Position numbers and translations under genes: made by a program. Shown in pieces: positions 45,084-56,684 of a stretch of 64,000 nucleotides of DNA. Each line of letters starts with the position of its first letter. Positions within the stretch are counted from its first letter, which is position 1. This DNA comes from Amaricoccus solimangrovi (GTDB lineage: Bacteria > Pseudomonadota > Alphaproteobacteria > Rhodobacterales > Rhodobacteraceae): contig NZ_VFRP01000021.1 of assembly GCF_006385685.1 (NCBI RefSeq), positions 16,862-80,861 on the forward strand, read 5' to 3'. The notes under the pieces were generated by a model that had not been told where the DNA came from, searched no databases, and saw only the letters and a list, made by a program, of their open reading frames with translations.

Positions 45084-45610
45084 CGACGCTCTACGCGCTG
45101 AACGGGGTCGCGCCCGAGCTTCCCGAGGACGGCGACTACTGGGTCGCGCCGGGCGCGCGGCTGATCGGCCGGGTGATCCTGAGGCGCGGCGCCTCGGTCT
45201 GGTTCAACGCGGTGCTGCGCGGCGACAACGAGCCGATCACGATCGGCGAGGGCAGCAACGTGCAGGACGGCTGCGTGATGCATACCGACATGGGCTTCCC
45301 GCTCGAGGTGGGGCCGGGCTGCACGATCGGCCACATGGCGATCCTGCACGGCTGCGTGGTCGGGGCGGGCAGTCTCGTCGGCATGGGGGCGACGGTGCTG
45401 AACGGCGCGCGCATCGGCGCGGGCGCGCTGATCGGCGCGGGCGCGCTCATCACCGAGGGCAAGGAGATCCCGGACGGGGCGATGGTGGTCGGCCGGCCGG
45501 GCAAGGTGGTCCGGATCATGTCGGCCGAGGAGATCGAGAAGATGCGCGGCGCCGCCCCGCGCTATGTCGAGAACATGCGCCGCTTCCGGGAGGGGCTGAC
45601 GGAGCTCTGA
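45080..45610 (+). CDS. Gamma-carbonic anhydrase family protein
   Basis: 176-residue left-handed beta helix with hexapeptide repeats. Metal-ligand histidines typical of the class are visible in CVMHTDMGF and [33 protein letters not shown] is the family block. Some members are active carbonic anhydrases, others not; activity cannot be told. Translationally coupled to gmk. Confidence 0.9.
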   Translation: MTTLYALNGVAPELPEDGDYWVAPGARLIGRVILRRGASVWFNAVLRGDNEPITIGEGSNVQDGCVMHTDMGFPLEVGPGCTIGHMAILHGCVVGAGSLVGMGATVLNGARIGAGALIGAGALITEGKEIPDGAMVVGRPGKVVRIMSAEEIEKMRGAAPRYVENMRRFREGLTEL

Positions 45611-45614
45611 CCGG

Positions 45615-46247
45615 TCAGGCGGAAATCGCGCGGGGCAGGGCCGGGCCCGTGAGCCGGAGTTCGGCCGAACTTTCCGAGACGCGGTGCTCCGCCCGATACC
45701 CCTGCGCCACCAGCGCGCGGCGCAGCAGCGGAAACTGCACGATGTCGGGGCGCGGCTCCGGCACGGGCGCGCCCTCCGTCACATGCAGCCAGAGCTCCGG
45801 AGCCGCGCCGATCCGGCAGTTCTCGGCGCGGAGCCCGATCCGCTCCCCGGCCACGGCGACGCGGACGTCGCCGCCAAGCGGCAGGCTGCGCTCGAAGCAG
45901 AGGATCGCGAGATAGGCGACCCGCGCCGCCGCGCGCGACATCGTGTCCTCCTCCCCCTCGGCCCAGCTCACGCCGAAGCGGCCGGCGAACATCGCATCGG
46001 TGATCTGGCGCGCCTCGTCGAGGGATTGCCGCGCGCTCCTGTCGGCCGGGCCGAAGGCGATCCGGTAGAAGCGGAGCTTCGCCAGCGCGGTGCCGAGACT
46101 GTCGGAGATGAGCGCGAGTTCGGGCTCGCCGCCGACCCCCTCGGTCATGCGGAGGAGTTCCAGCCCATTGCCGATGGCCCCGATCGGGCTTATCAGATCA
46201 TGGCAGAGACGCGCGCTCGCCAGCGCGGCGATCTCGGGCGCGCTCAT
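45615..46247 (-). CDS. chpT: Histidine phosphotransferase ChpT
   Basis: 210 residues. The dimerisation/histidine helix SARLCHDLISPIGAIGNGLELL contains the phospho-accepting histidine (about residue 15), followed by a degenerate HATPase-like domain without ATP-binding G boxes. In alphaproteobacteria ChpT relays phosphate from CckA to CtrA and CpdR, controlling cell cycle, motility or gene-transfer-agent genes. ATG 46247 is selected since the domain begins there. Its start lies only 30 nt from the divergent DUF3553 start. Confidence 0.9.
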   Translation of the reverse strand: MSAPEIAALASARLCHDLISPIGAIGNGLELLRMTEGVGGEPELALISDSLGTALAKLRFYRIAFGPADRSARQSLDEARQITDAMFAGRFGVSWAEGEEDTMSRAAARVAYLAILCFERSLPLGGDVRVAVAGERIGLRAENCRIGAAPELWLHVTEGAPVPEPRPDIVQFPLLRRALVAQGYRAEHRVSESSAELRLTGPALPRAISA

Positions 46248-46277
46248 GCCCCTGCCCCCGCGAACGGATGGACGGCC

Positions 46278-46463
46278 ATGAACGAATTCCTCGAGCCCGG
46301 CAATTTCGTGCGGCACCCGAACCAGCCCGAATGGGGGCTCGGCCAGGTGCAGTCCGTCATCGGGGGAAAGATCACCGTGAACTTCGAACACGCGGGCAAG
46401 GTGGTCATCGACGGATCCCGTGTTGAGCTCTGGCCGGAATTCGGCCTGGGCGACAGGAAGTAG
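46278..46463 (+). CDS. DUF3553-domain small protein
   Basis: 61 residues, nearly all the DUF3553 domain: PGNFVRHPNQPEWGLGQVQS, ITVNFEHAGK and a final VELWPEF. This SH3-like or CarD-like small domain is also found fused to UvrD-type helicases; as a free protein its role is unknown. ATG 46278 is the only start that gives the domain without a shadow extension. Confidence 0.85.
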   Translation: MNEFLEPGNFVRHPNQPEWGLGQVQSVIGGKITVNFEHAGKVVIDGSRVELWPEFGLGDRK

Positions 46464-46627
46464 CAGGTCGCAGTCAAATGTTAAAGATTTGTGAAGATTC
46501 GGCTTTTTGCCCGGATTTTGCATGTCGGCGGCCTTTCGCGCGACGGCGGATGTTTGCCTGCGGGGCGTCGAGCGGTTATTGAGGTCGGGCGGATCGCGGG
46601 AAGGTCCGCGCCGCCGCCGGGGCGCTC

Positions 46628-47410
46628 ATGACGGTAAACCTCAGTCGCTATCAGGTGAAGCTCGCGCAGGGGGCGGAGGAGGTCGCGGCCGCGCAGCGCC
46701 TGCGCTACCGCGTCTTCGTAGAGGAGATGGGCGCCGACGCCACGTCGGATCAGCGCGGGGCGCGGCGCGAATGGGACGCGTTCGACGGCTGGTTCGATCA
46801 CCTGCTGCTCGTCGACCTGGCCAGCGCCGCGCGCGATCCGCTCGACCGCGTGGTCGGCGCCTACCGGCTGCTCCGCGACGACGTGGCGCGTTCGGGTCCG
46901 GGCTTCTACGGGGCGAGCGAATACGATCTCGGCCCGATCCTGCGCGACGGCCGGCGCAGTCTCGAGCTTGGCCGGTCCTGCGTCGCGAAGGAGCATCGCG
47001 GCGGGCCGGCGATGCATCTCCTCTGGAACGGTCTCGCGGAATACGTGCTGGCGCGGCGGATCGAGATCCTGTTCGGCGTCGCGAGCTTTCCCGGCGCCGA
47101 CCCCGCGCGCTACGCCGAGGCGCTGGCCTATCTCCATCGCCGCCATCTGGCGCCCGAGGATCTTCGGGTGCGCGCCCGGGCCGACGCCTTCGTGCCGATG
47201 GACGCGCCCGGCGTCCGGGAGATCGACGAGCGGGAGGCGCGCAAGGCGATCCCGCCGCTCATCAGCGCCTATCTCAGGCTCGGCGGCTGGGTCGGGGAGG
47301 GCGCCTTCGTCGACCACCGGTTCAACACGGTCGATGTCTGCGTCGTCATGGACACCACCCGGATGACCGAGCGCTATCGGGCCTTCTACGAACGGGGCCG
47401 CGCGGCGTGA
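46628..47410 (+). CDS. olsB: Ornithine N-acyltransferase OlsB
   Basis: Adds a 3-hydroxy fatty acid from acyl-ACP to ornithine, the first step of ornithine-lipid synthesis. 260 residues of the GNAT-related OlsB family: RYRVFVEEMGA, EWDAFDGWFDHLLLVD, VGAYRLL, LELGRSCV and FGVASFPG. Its stop overlaps the olsA start (GTGA). Ornithine lipids replace phospholipids under phosphate limitation in many relatives. Confidence 0.92.
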   Translation: MTVNLSRYQVKLAQGAEEVAAAQRLRYRVFVEEMGADATSDQRGARREWDAFDGWFDHLLLVDLASAARDPLDRVVGAYRLLRDDVARSGPGFYGASEYDLGPILRDGRRSLELGRSCVAKEHRGGPAMHLLWNGLAEYVLARRIEILFGVASFPGADPARYAEALAYLHRRHLAPEDLRVRARADAFVPMDAPGVREIDEREARKAIPPLISAYLRLGGWVGEGAFVDHRFNTVDVCVVMDTTRMTERYRAFYERGRAA

Positions 47411-48228
47411 GAGCGGGCTGGAACGGCGCGCCGGCGCCCGTCCCGCCGCCGCTGACGCTCGCCGACCGGGCGCGGTTCTGCTGGCGGGCGCCACTGGCCT
47501 TCTTCTGGCTTCTCGGCTGTTTCGCGGTGTTTCTCCCGCTCGCCTTCCTCGACCGCGCGCTGTCGCGCCGGGGCGACGCGGCGGGGGCGCCGGCCATGGT
47601 GCGGATCTGGGCGCGGGGCGCGCTCCGGCTGCTCGGGCTGCGGGCCGAGGCGCGGGGCGCGCCCATGGCTGCTCCCGGGGCGCTGGTCGCGAACCATTCG
47701 AGCTGGCTCGACATCGTGGCGCTGCAGAGCGCGGCGCGGGTCTTCTTCGTCTCCAAGGCCGAGGTCGGATCCTGGCCGCTGATCGGCTTCATCGGCCATG
47801 CGATCGGCACGGAGTTCATCGAGCGCCGCGCCACCGAGGCCGGGCGGCAGGCGCGGGCGCTCGGCGCCCGGCTGGCGCTGGGCGACCGGCTCTGCCTCTT
47901 TCCGGAGGGGACGAGCAGCGACGGCCAGCGGGTGCTGCCGTTCAAGTCGTCGCTTTTCGCCGTGTTCCTCGACGGCGCCACCGGGCCGGAGCTTCGCGTC
48001 CAGCCGGTCACGCTGCGCTATCGCCCGCGGGCCGATCTGCCGGCGGCGCTCTACGGCTGGTGGGGCGAGATGGATTTCGGCGCCCATCTCGGTTCGCTGC
48101 TCGCGCGCTCCACCGGCGGGCAGGTCGAGATCACCTTTCACGAGCCGCTCGATCCGCGCGCTCTCGGCGACCGCAAGACGCTGTCCGCGGCGGCCGAGGC
48201 GGCGACGCGGCGAGGGTTCGACGCCTGA
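47407..48228 (+). CDS. olsA: Lyso-ornithine-lipid O-acyltransferase OlsA (PlsC family)
   Basis: 273 residues; one N-terminal membrane helix (about 29-50, FFWLLGCFAVFLPLAFL) and the PlsC acyltransferase motifs NHSSWLD (HX4D) and FPEGTSSDG. It completes ornithine lipid from the OlsB product. GTG 47407 is the start, coupled to olsB. Could also act on lysophosphatidate, but the operon argues for OlsA. Confidence 0.9.
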   Translation: MRAGWNGAPAPVPPPLTLADRARFCWRAPLAFFWLLGCFAVFLPLAFLDRALSRRGDAAGAPAMVRIWARGALRLLGLRAEARGAPMAAPGALVANHSSWLDIVALQSAARVFFVSKAEVGSWPLIGFIGHAIGTEFIERRATEAGRQARALGARLALGDRLCLFPEGTSSDGQRVLPFKSSLFAVFLDGATGPELRVQPVTLRYRPRADLPAALYGWWGEMDFGAHLGSLLARSTGGQVEITFHEPLDPRALGDRKTLSAAAEAATRRGFDA

Positions 48229-48240
48229 GGCGGACGCCGC

Positions 48241-49248
48241 TCAGCCGCCCGTATGGCTCATGTGCCGGCTGACCTGACCGGCGACGGTCTGGCGGGAATA
48301 ATCGAAATCGTGCCCCTTCGGCTTGCGCGCGATCGCGGCGCGGATCGCCTCGACGAGCGCCGCGTCGTCGCCCGGATGCGCCCGCAGGATGGCGCGGAGA
48401 TCGGCGTCGTCCTCCTGGCCGAGGCACATGTAGAGCTGGCCGGTGCAGGTGACGCGGACGCGGTTGCAGCTTTCGCAGAAATTGTGCGTCAGCGGCGTGA
48501 TGAAGCCGACGCGGCCGCCGGTCTCCGCGACGCGGACATAGCGGGCCGGGCCGCCGGTCCGATCGGACGTGTCCGTGAGCGTCCAGCGCGTCTCGAGATC
48601 GGCGCGGAGGCTCCGGAGCGAGTAGTACTGGTCCAGCCGGTTCTCGTTGCCGAGATCGCCCATCGGCATCACCTCGATGAAGGTGAGATCGTGGCCGCGC
48701 GCGCCGCACCAGGCGACGAGGTCGTGGATCTCGTCGTCGTTCACGCCCTTGAGCGCGACCGTGTTGATCTTCACCCTGAGCCCGGCCTCGACCGCCGCGT
48801 CGATCCCGTCGATCACCTGCGCGAAGCGGCCCCAGCGGGTGATCTCGGCGAACCTGCGTTCGTCGAGCGTGTCGAGCGAGACATTCACCCGCCGGACGCC
48901 GCGGGCGGCGAGGTCGCGGGCGAAGCGGCGCAGCTGGCTGCCGTTCGTGGTGAGCGTCAGCTCGTCGAGCGCGCCGCTTTCGAGATGGCGGCCCATCGCC
49001 TCGAAGAAGGTCATGATCCCGCGGCGGACGAGCGGCTCGCCCCCGGTGATCCGGAGCTTGCGCACGCCGAGGCCGATGAAGGCGGAGCAGAGCCGGTCGA
49101 GTTCCTCGAGGCTCAGGAGTTCCGCCTTGGGCAGGAAATCCATGTGCTCGGCCATGCAGTAGACGCAGCGGAAGTCGCAGCGGTCGGTGACCGAGACGCG
49201 GAGATAGGTGATCGCGCGGGCGAAAGGATCGACGAGCTGTGCGGTCAT
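48241..49248 (-). CDS. moaA: GTP 3',8-cyclase MoaA
   Basis: Radical-SAM enzyme starting molybdenum-cofactor synthesis, with MoaC. 335 residues. N-terminal cluster CDFRCVYC (CX3CX2C, 24-31), GGEPLVR, C-terminal cluster [18 protein letters not shown] in outline (CX2CX13C), and the C-terminal Gly-Gly that inserts into the active site. Convergent with olsA across 12 nt; no other moa gene here. Confidence 0.96.
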   Translation of the reverse strand: MTAQLVDPFARAITYLRVSVTDRCDFRCVYCMAEHMDFLPKAELLSLEELDRLCSAFIGLGVRKLRITGGEPLVRRGIMTFFEAMGRHLESGALDELTLTTNGSQLRRFARDLAARGVRRVNVSLDTLDERRFAEITRWGRFAQVIDGIDAAVEAGLRVKINTVALKGVNDDEIHDLVAWCGARGHDLTFIEVMPMGDLGNENRLDQYYSLRSLRADLETRWTLTDTSDRTGGPARYVRVAETGGRVGFITPLTHNFCESCNRVRVTCTGQLYMCLGQEDDADLRAILRAHPGDDAALVEAIRAAIARKPKGHDFDYSRQTVAGQVSRHMSHTGG

Positions 49249-49498
49249 GAAGGCGATGCCCCTCCCCGGGCTTCATCCTCTGGATTTTAGGCGCGGGCGC
49301 GGGCGGTTTCAAGGTGGCATGCCAGCGGATCGACCCGCCCTCTACGACCAAGGCGGGGGGTGCGCGCGCGCCCTTTGGCCTCGACTCGGGGGAGGTGCGA
49401 TGGCAGGCTCCGCTTGCTGCGCCGCGGCAAATACCCTGTGAAATTTTGCCCCGAGCCTGAAACGGGCCGGGGCGAAGCAAGGTGTCCGGGGAGGTCGG
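49249..49498. other. moaA-acyl-CoA synthetase divergent intergenic region
   Basis: 250 nt without a gene. A good ribosome site GGGGAGGTCGG lies directly before the synthetase start. No clear promoter or operator was recognised. Confidence 0.4.
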
Positions 49499-51145
49499 AT
49501 GATGCGCGAGATCGGACTCTTCACCTCGCCGGGATGGCCGTTGCCGAGCGGCGCGCGGCGCTGGGACGAGATGGCGGCGGCCTTCCAGTGGCCGAGGCCG
49601 CGCCGTTTCAACATCGCGGAGGTCTGTTGCGACGTCTGGGCGCGGATCGAGCCGAACCGTCTCGCGCTGCGGCATCTGCAGCTCGACGGCGTCGCGCGGG
49701 ACTATCGTTTCGGGGAACTCTCCCGCGCGTCGCGCCGGCTCGCCAACGTGCTGGCGGCGGGCGGGGTCGGGCGCGGCGACCGGGTCGCGGTCCTGCTGCC
49801 GCAATCGCCCGAGGCGCTGCTCACCCATCTCGCCGCCTATCGGCTCGGCGCGATCGTCGTTCCCCTCTTCACGCTCTTCGGCGAGGACGGGCTGCGGTTC
49901 CGCCTCGCCGATTCGGGGGCGCGCGCGCTCGTCACGGACCAGCCCAACCTCGAGAAGATCGCGGCGATCCGGGACGAGCTTCCGGCGCTCGAACAGGTGC
50001 TCTCGATCGACGGCCGCGGACCGGGGGCGGTGGATTTCTGGCGCGCGCTGGGCTGGGCGGCGGAGACGCACGCGGGCGTGGCGACCGGGCCGGACGATCC
50101 GGCCTTCCTGAGCTACACCTCGGGCACGACCGGCCCGCCGAAGGGGGCGCTGCACGGCCATCGCGTCCTGCTCGGCCATCTGCCGGCGATCAGCCTCGCG
50201 CATGAGTTCCTGGGCCAGCCCGGGGACCGGATCTGGACGCCGGCGGACTGGGCCTGGATGGGCGGACTTACCAACGTGCTGCTGCCCTCGCTCTTCTACG
50301 GGGTGACGGTGATCAGCCACCGGATGCCGAAGTTCGACCCGGAGGCGGCCGTGGCGCTGATGGCGCGGCTCGGCGCGCGCAACGCCTTCTTCCCGCCGAC
50401 CGCGCTGCAGCTGATGCGCCAGGAGGGGATCCGCGAGGTCCGCGGCCTTCGCACCGTCACCTCCGCCGGCGAGGCGCTGGGCGCGAGCCTGCTCGACTGG
50501 GGGCGGGAAGTCTTCGGGCTCACGATCAACGAATTCTATGGCCAGACCGAATGCAACGCCGTGCTCGGCAACTGCGCCGCGGTGGCGCCGGTGCGGCCGG
50601 GCTCCGCCGGCCGCGCGGTGCCCGGACACCGCGTGGCGATCCTGTCGGAGGCGGGCGAGCCGCTGCCGCCGGGCGAGGTCGGCGAGATCGGCGTCGCCGC
50701 GCCTGATCCGGTGACGTTCCTCGGCTACTGGAACGATCCCGCGAAGACGGCGGAGAAGTTCCGCGACGGCTGGCTCCTGACCGGCGACGAGGGCATGGCG
50801 GACGAGGAGGGCTATGTCTTCTTCCGGTCGCGGACCGACGACGTGATCACCTCCTCCGGCTACCGGATCGGGCCGGGCGAGATCGAGGATTGCCTGACGG
50901 GCCATCCGGATGTGGCACGGGCCGCGGTGGTGGGCGTGCCCGACCCGATCCGCACCGAGATCGTGAAGGCCTTCGTCGTGCCGAAACCCGGCGCCCGTCT
51001 GGCGGGGCTCGAGGCGGCGCTGATCGGGCGGGTGCGGGCGCGGCTCTCCCCCCATGTCGCGCCGCGCCAGGTCGAGTTCGTCGAGACGCTGCCCCTGACC
51101 GCGACGGGCAAGATTCGCCGCGCCGCCCTACGCGGAAAACGATGA
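49499..51145 (+). CDS. AMP-forming acyl-CoA synthetase (medium-chain/acetyl-like)
   Basis: 548-residue ANL-superfamily enzyme activating a carboxylic acid to its CoA thioester. Core motifs: SYTSGTTGPPKGA (P loop), WTPADWAWMGGL, NEFYGQTECN, GDEGMADEEGYVFFRSR and YRIGPGEIE, with the catalytic lysine in TATGKIRRAAL near the end. Best fits the acyl-CoA synthetases of the AcsM type, 540-550 residues. Substrate cannot be told. The LuxR-type gene follows 73 nt downstream on the same strand. Confidence 0.88.
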   Translation: MMREIGLFTSPGWPLPSGARRWDEMAAAFQWPRPRRFNIAEVCCDVWARIEPNRLALRHLQLDGVARDYRFGELSRASRRLANVLAAGGVGRGDRVAVLLPQSPEALLTHLAAYRLGAIVVPLFTLFGEDGLRFRLADSGARALVTDQPNLEKIAAIRDELPALEQVLSIDGRGPGAVDFWRALGWAAETHAGVATGPDDPAFLSYTSGTTGPPKGALHGHRVLLGHLPAISLAHEFLGQPGDRIWTPADWAWMGGLTNVLLPSLFYGVTVISHRMPKFDPEAAVALMARLGARNAFFPPTALQLMRQEGIREVRGLRTVTSAGEALGASLLDWGREVFGLTINEFYGQTECNAVLGNCAAVAPVRPGSAGRAVPGHRVAILSEAGEPLPPGEVGEIGVAAPDPVTFLGYWNDPAKTAEKFRDGWLLTGDEGMADEEGYVFFRSRTDDVITSSGYRIGPGEIEDCLTGHPDVARAAVVGVPDPIRTEIVKAFVVPKPGARLAGLEAALIGRVRARLSPHVAPRQVEFVETLPLTATGKIRRAALRGKR

Positions 51146-51218
51146 TGCCCCGGCCGGCGCCGTCTTGTGCGGGGCCGGTCCGATGCTACACTCCCTCCCG
51201 TGATCGCGGGATGGATGG

Positions 51219-51944
51219 ATGAAGGTCAGCGAATTCGAATCCTTCGCGCACGAGGCCCCGACCACGGATGAGCTCTGGAACGGGCTGGTGCGTTTCGCGC
51301 GGGAGCGGGATGTCGACAAGGTCGGCTACCACCACATTCCGCCCCTCGGCGCGCCGGACGACACGGTCTCGCGGGTCCAGAACTCGGGCTTTCCGATCGA
51401 ATGGGTGGCCTTCTACCTGGCCGCGCGTCAGGCGGGGAGCCTGCCCGTCACCGATTACGCCCGCTACCACGGCGAGCCGGTCTACTGGGGCGACATCGAG
51501 ACGCTGAAGGAACTGACCGACGAGGAGCGGGCGCATCTCGCGACGCTGCGCGACGCGGGGTTCATTCATGGCCTCGCCATTCCCGCCTATGGGCAGAACG
51601 GCCGCAACGGCGTCTTCGCCCTCGCCCTCGCACCGGGTGTGGAGCGGCTCGATCCGCCGCTGCTCGGCGATCTGCGCTGGGCCTGCCAGGCGACGCATCT
51701 GCGCTTTTGCGCGCTGGTCCTGCCGGATCTCGGCCCGGCGCCGGCCCTCTCGCGGCGCGAGGTCGAGGTGCTGGCCTGGGTCGCGCGCGGCAAGTCCAAC
51801 GCGGCGATCGGCGCGATCCTCGGCATCTCCGCGCATACGGTCGACGCGCATCTGCGGCGCGTCTATGCCAAGCTCGGCGTCTTCGACCGGATCAGCGCGG
51901 CGCTGAGGGGCATCGGCTTCGGGATCATCACGTCGGAAGCCTGA
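51219..51944 (+). CDS. LuxR-family regulator with autoinducer-binding domain (LuxR solo)
   Basis: 241 residues: N-terminal autoinducer-binding domain (about 15-160) and C-terminal LuxR HTH (about 174-230, LSRREVEVLAWVARGKSN, GISAHTVDAHLRRVYAKL). Aligned to TraR with a constant offset of 5, Trp57, Tyr61, Pro71, Trp85 and Gly113 are kept as Trp62, Tyr66, Pro76, Trp90 and Gly118. The acyl-homoserine-lactone-contacting Asp70 is Leu75 instead. No luxI is in the window. The ligand may therefore not be a standard AHL. Converges on alkD with a 3-nt gap. Confidence 0.88.
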   Translation: MKVSEFESFAHEAPTTDELWNGLVRFARERDVDKVGYHHIPPLGAPDDTVSRVQNSGFPIEWVAFYLAARQAGSLPVTDYARYHGEPVYWGDIETLKELTDEERAHLATLRDAGFIHGLAIPAYGQNGRNGVFALALAPGVERLDPPLLGDLRWACQATHLRFCALVLPDLGPAPALSRREVEVLAWVARGKSNAAIGAILGISAHTVDAHLRRVYAKLGVFDRISAALRGIGFGIITSEA

Positions 51945-51947
51945 GCC

Positions 51948-52627
51948 TCACGCGATCCGGCGCGCCGCCTCCTTGCGGGCGAAGGACTTCAGATCGCGGC
52001 CGGGACCGTCGAGGAAGGCGGCGACGCGGGCCGGATCGCGGAGCGACAGGCTCCGGAGCCAGGCGCCGATCGCCTTCTGCGTGAACCAGTTCCGGTCCGC
52101 CACCAGCCGTCCGGCCCAGCCGAGAACGCGTTCGCGCGCCGCGAGATCGCCGGGAGAGGGATGGGTCAATTTGGTCCAGGGCAGCGTCGCGACCAGCGCG
52201 GCGCGGCGCGCCCAGGGGTTCGGATCCTCGATCCAGGCTTCGACGGTATCGAGCCTTCGCGGCTCGGCCACGAGGCGGCGTTCGCCGGCCTTGCAGGCCT
52301 GATCGGCGATCGCCCAGGCGTCGAAATCCGGCACCCAGCGCAGGAATTCCGCCCAGACCAGCGGATCGTCGGTGCCGAGCCGCGCCTGGGTGAGCAGCTT
52401 CGCGGCCGCGATCCGCGCCTCGTGCACATCGCTGTCCCAGAGCCCGGCGGCGAGCGCCACCCGCGCCGGCACGTCGAGCGCGGCGCGCCAGTCGGCCACG
52501 CAGGCATCGATGCCGGGAAGGGCGAGCCCGAGATAGCGGCGCGGCGCCTTGTGATAGGCGGCCATGGCCGGCGCCGCGGCGGGATCGGCGTCGCGTGCGA
52601 GCCGCGCCAGGGCCTCGTCGGGCGTCG

Positions 52628-52631
<4 letters not shown>
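51948..52631 (-). CDS. DNA alkylation repair protein (AlkD-like HEAT-repeat)
   Basis: 227 residues of alpha-helical repeats of the AlkC/AlkD glycosylase-like family: YLGLALPGIDACVADW, VHEARIAAAKLLTQ, WAIADQACKAGE, NPWARRAALVATL and WFTQKAIGAWLRSL. Aromatic and arginine residues on the concave face fit DNA binding; whether it excises 3-methyladenine is not shown. Its start overlaps the glmS stop (ATGA), an unusual coupling of repair with cell-wall precursor genes. Confidence 0.83.
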
Positions 52632-54450
<1,819 letters not shown>

Positions 54451-54451
<1 letters not shown>

Positions 54452-55806
54452 CAGTGGGGCGCCTTGCCGGACTTGAGCGCGCGCAGCCGCGACATGAGCC
54501 GCGTGCCGAGCCCCGCCTTGTTGCTCTGCCGCCCCCGCGCCACCGCGAGCGCGCCGGCGGGCACGTCCTCCGTCACCGTCGAGCCCGCGCCGACCATCGC
54601 CCCGTCGCCGATCCGGACCGGCGCGACCAGCGCGGAGTTGGAGCCGATGAAGACGTCGGCGCCGACCTCGGTATGATGCTTGAAGACGCCGTCGTAGTTG
54701 CAGAAGATCGTGCCCGCGCCGATATTGGTCCGCGCGCCCACGTGGCCGTCGCCGACATAGGTCAGGTGATTGATCTTCGCCCCCTCGTCGACGATCGCGT
54801 TCTTGATCTCGACGAAATTGCCGACATGCGTGTGCTCGGCCAGTTCCGCCCCGGGCCTGAGCCGCGCGAAGGGACCGACGCGCGATCCGCGGCTGACGTG
54901 GCAGCCCTCGAGATGGCAGAAGGGCAGGATCTCGGCGCCGGATTCGACCGTCACCCCCGGTCCGAAGAAGACGTTCGGGCCGATCACCGTGTCCCGCCCG
55001 ACATGCGTGTCATGCGCGAACCAGACCGTGGCGGGATCGGTCAGCGTCACGCCGTTCTCCATCGCCTCGGACCGCGCCCTGGCCTGGAAGGCCGCTTCCG
55101 CGGCGGCGAGATCGGCGCGGCTGTTGACGCCGAGCGTCTCGGCCTCGTCGCAGACGATCACCTTCGCCGTCAGCCCGCGGTTTCGCGCCAGCGCGACGAT
55201 GTCGGTGAGGTAGAATTCGCCCTTCGCATTGTCGTCGCGGATCTCGGCCACGAGTCCAGGCAGCAGCGCCGCGTCCGCGGCGACGACGCCGCAATTGCAG
55301 AGCCGGATCGCGAGCTGCGCCTCCGTCGCCTCCCGCGCCTCGACGATCGCGAGCAGATCGCCCGTGTCGTCGAGGATCAGCCGACCATAGGCCCCGGGCT
55401 CCGCCGCCTCGAAGCCGAGAATCACGACCGCCGCCCCTTCGGCCCGCGCCGCGATCATCGCCTCGAGCGTCTCCGGCCGGATGAAGGGCGTGTCGCCATA
55501 GAGCACGACGATGTCCCCCGTCGCGCCTTCGAGTTCCGGCAGGGCGACGCGCACCGCGTCGCCGGTGCCCCGCTGCTCCGGCTGGCGGACGGAGCGCGCC
55601 TCGGGATCGAGCTCGGCCAGCGCCGCGTCGACCTCCTCCGCGCCGACGCCGGTCACGACGATGACGCGCTCCGGATCGAGCCCGCGCGCCGAGGCGAGCG
55701 CGTGGGCGATCAGCGGCGCGCCCGCGAGCGGGTGCAGCACCTTGGGCAGATCCGAGCGCATGCGGCTGCCCTGTCCGGCGGCGAGAAGGATGACGGACGT
55801 GGGCAT
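54451..55806 (-). CDS. glmU: Bifunctional GlmU: glucosamine-1-P acetyltransferase / GlcNAc-1-P uridylyltransferase
   Basis: 451 residues. The N-terminal pyrophosphorylase domain begins with LLAAGQGSRMRSDLPKVLH and has VLYGDTPFIRPET; the C-terminal left-handed beta helix (from about 245) carries GPFARLRPGAEL, NFVEIKNA and NYDGVFKHHTEVG, including the acetyltransferase histidine. Start of the glmU-glmS-alkD operon, divergent from gph. Confidence 0.96.
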
Positions 55807-55946
55807 GCGCGGGCTCCGGACCGGTTTGCGTCGTCGCCTTCTAGCAGCCGGGCGGGGGCGCGGAAAGTCCGGCGGCGATCAGTTTCCATTTCATTTCGTT
55901 GCGGAAATGCGCCACAGAAGGGTCCGGAAACGATGGGAGGCAGGCG

Positions 55947-56642
55947 ATGCGGGTGGCCGTGTTCGATCTCGACGGAACGCTCGCCGACACGGCGGCCGAT
56001 CTGATCGCGGCTGCGAACGGCGCGCTCGCCGAGCTTGGCGTCGCCGCCCGGCTCGACGCGCGCGCCCATCGCGCCACGGCCTTCGCCGGCGGCCGCGCGA
56101 TGCTCCGCGCCGGCCTCGCCGCGGAAGGAATCGAGATGCCGGAGGAGCAGGTCGAGCGCGGGTTTCCCCGCCTGCTCGTCCATTACGAGGCGGCCATCGC
56201 CGCGCGGACGCGGCTCTATCCCGGCGTCGAGGCGGCGCTCGACGCGCTGGCCGCGCGCGGCTGGACGCTCGCGATCTGCACGAACAAGCCCGTGGCGCTG
56301 GCCGAGCTCCTGCTCGTGAAGCTCGGGGTGCGCGACCGCTTCGCCGCGGTCCTCGGCGCGGACAGCCTCTCCGTGCGCAAGCCCGACCCGCTGCACCTGA
56401 CCGAGACCGTGCTCCGCGCGGGCGGCGCGCCGGAGCGGGCGGTGCTGATCGGCGACACCGTGACCGACCGCGAGGCGGCGCGCGCGGCGGAGGTCCCCTG
56501 CGTGCTCGTGGCCTTCGGCCCGGAGGGGCCGGGGATCGCCCGGCTCGCTCCCGCCGCGATGATCGCGGATTACGCGGAACTGCCGGATCTGCTCGAGCGG
56601 CTGATCCCGGAAGACACCAAGGTGGCGGTTCCGAAGGGGTGA
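55947..56642 (+). CDS. gph: Phosphoglycolate phosphatase-like HAD hydrolase
   Basis: 231 residues of the Gph group of HAD phosphatases: nucleophile motif VFDLDGTLADT (Asp7), motif II CTNKP, lysine in VRKPDPLHL, and motif IV IGDTVTDREAA. ATG 55947 follows GGGAGG. It probably recycles 2-phosphoglycolate; the neighbouring glycerate 2-kinase fits a glycolate/glycerate salvage unit. Exact substrate not proven by sequence. Confidence 0.87.
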   Translation: MRVAVFDLDGTLADTAADLIAAANGALAELGVAARLDARAHRATAFAGGRAMLRAGLAAEGIEMPEEQVERGFPRLLVHYEAAIAARTRLYPGVEAALDALAARGWTLAICTNKPVALAELLLVKLGVRDRFAAVLGADSLSVRKPDPLHLTETVLRAGGAPERAVLIGDTVTDREAARAAEVPCVLVAFGPEGPGIARLAPAAMIADYAELPDLLERLIPEDTKVAVPKG

Positions 56643-56684
56643 GGCGCGCCCTATTCTCGGCGGGCTCGAAAGGGGGAGAGAGGA

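Noticed and set aside
51146..51218. lux-box upstream of the LuxR-type gene
   Set aside because: No 18-20 bp dyad of the lux/tra-box kind is evident; only a G+C-rich imperfect repeat near the preceding stop codon.
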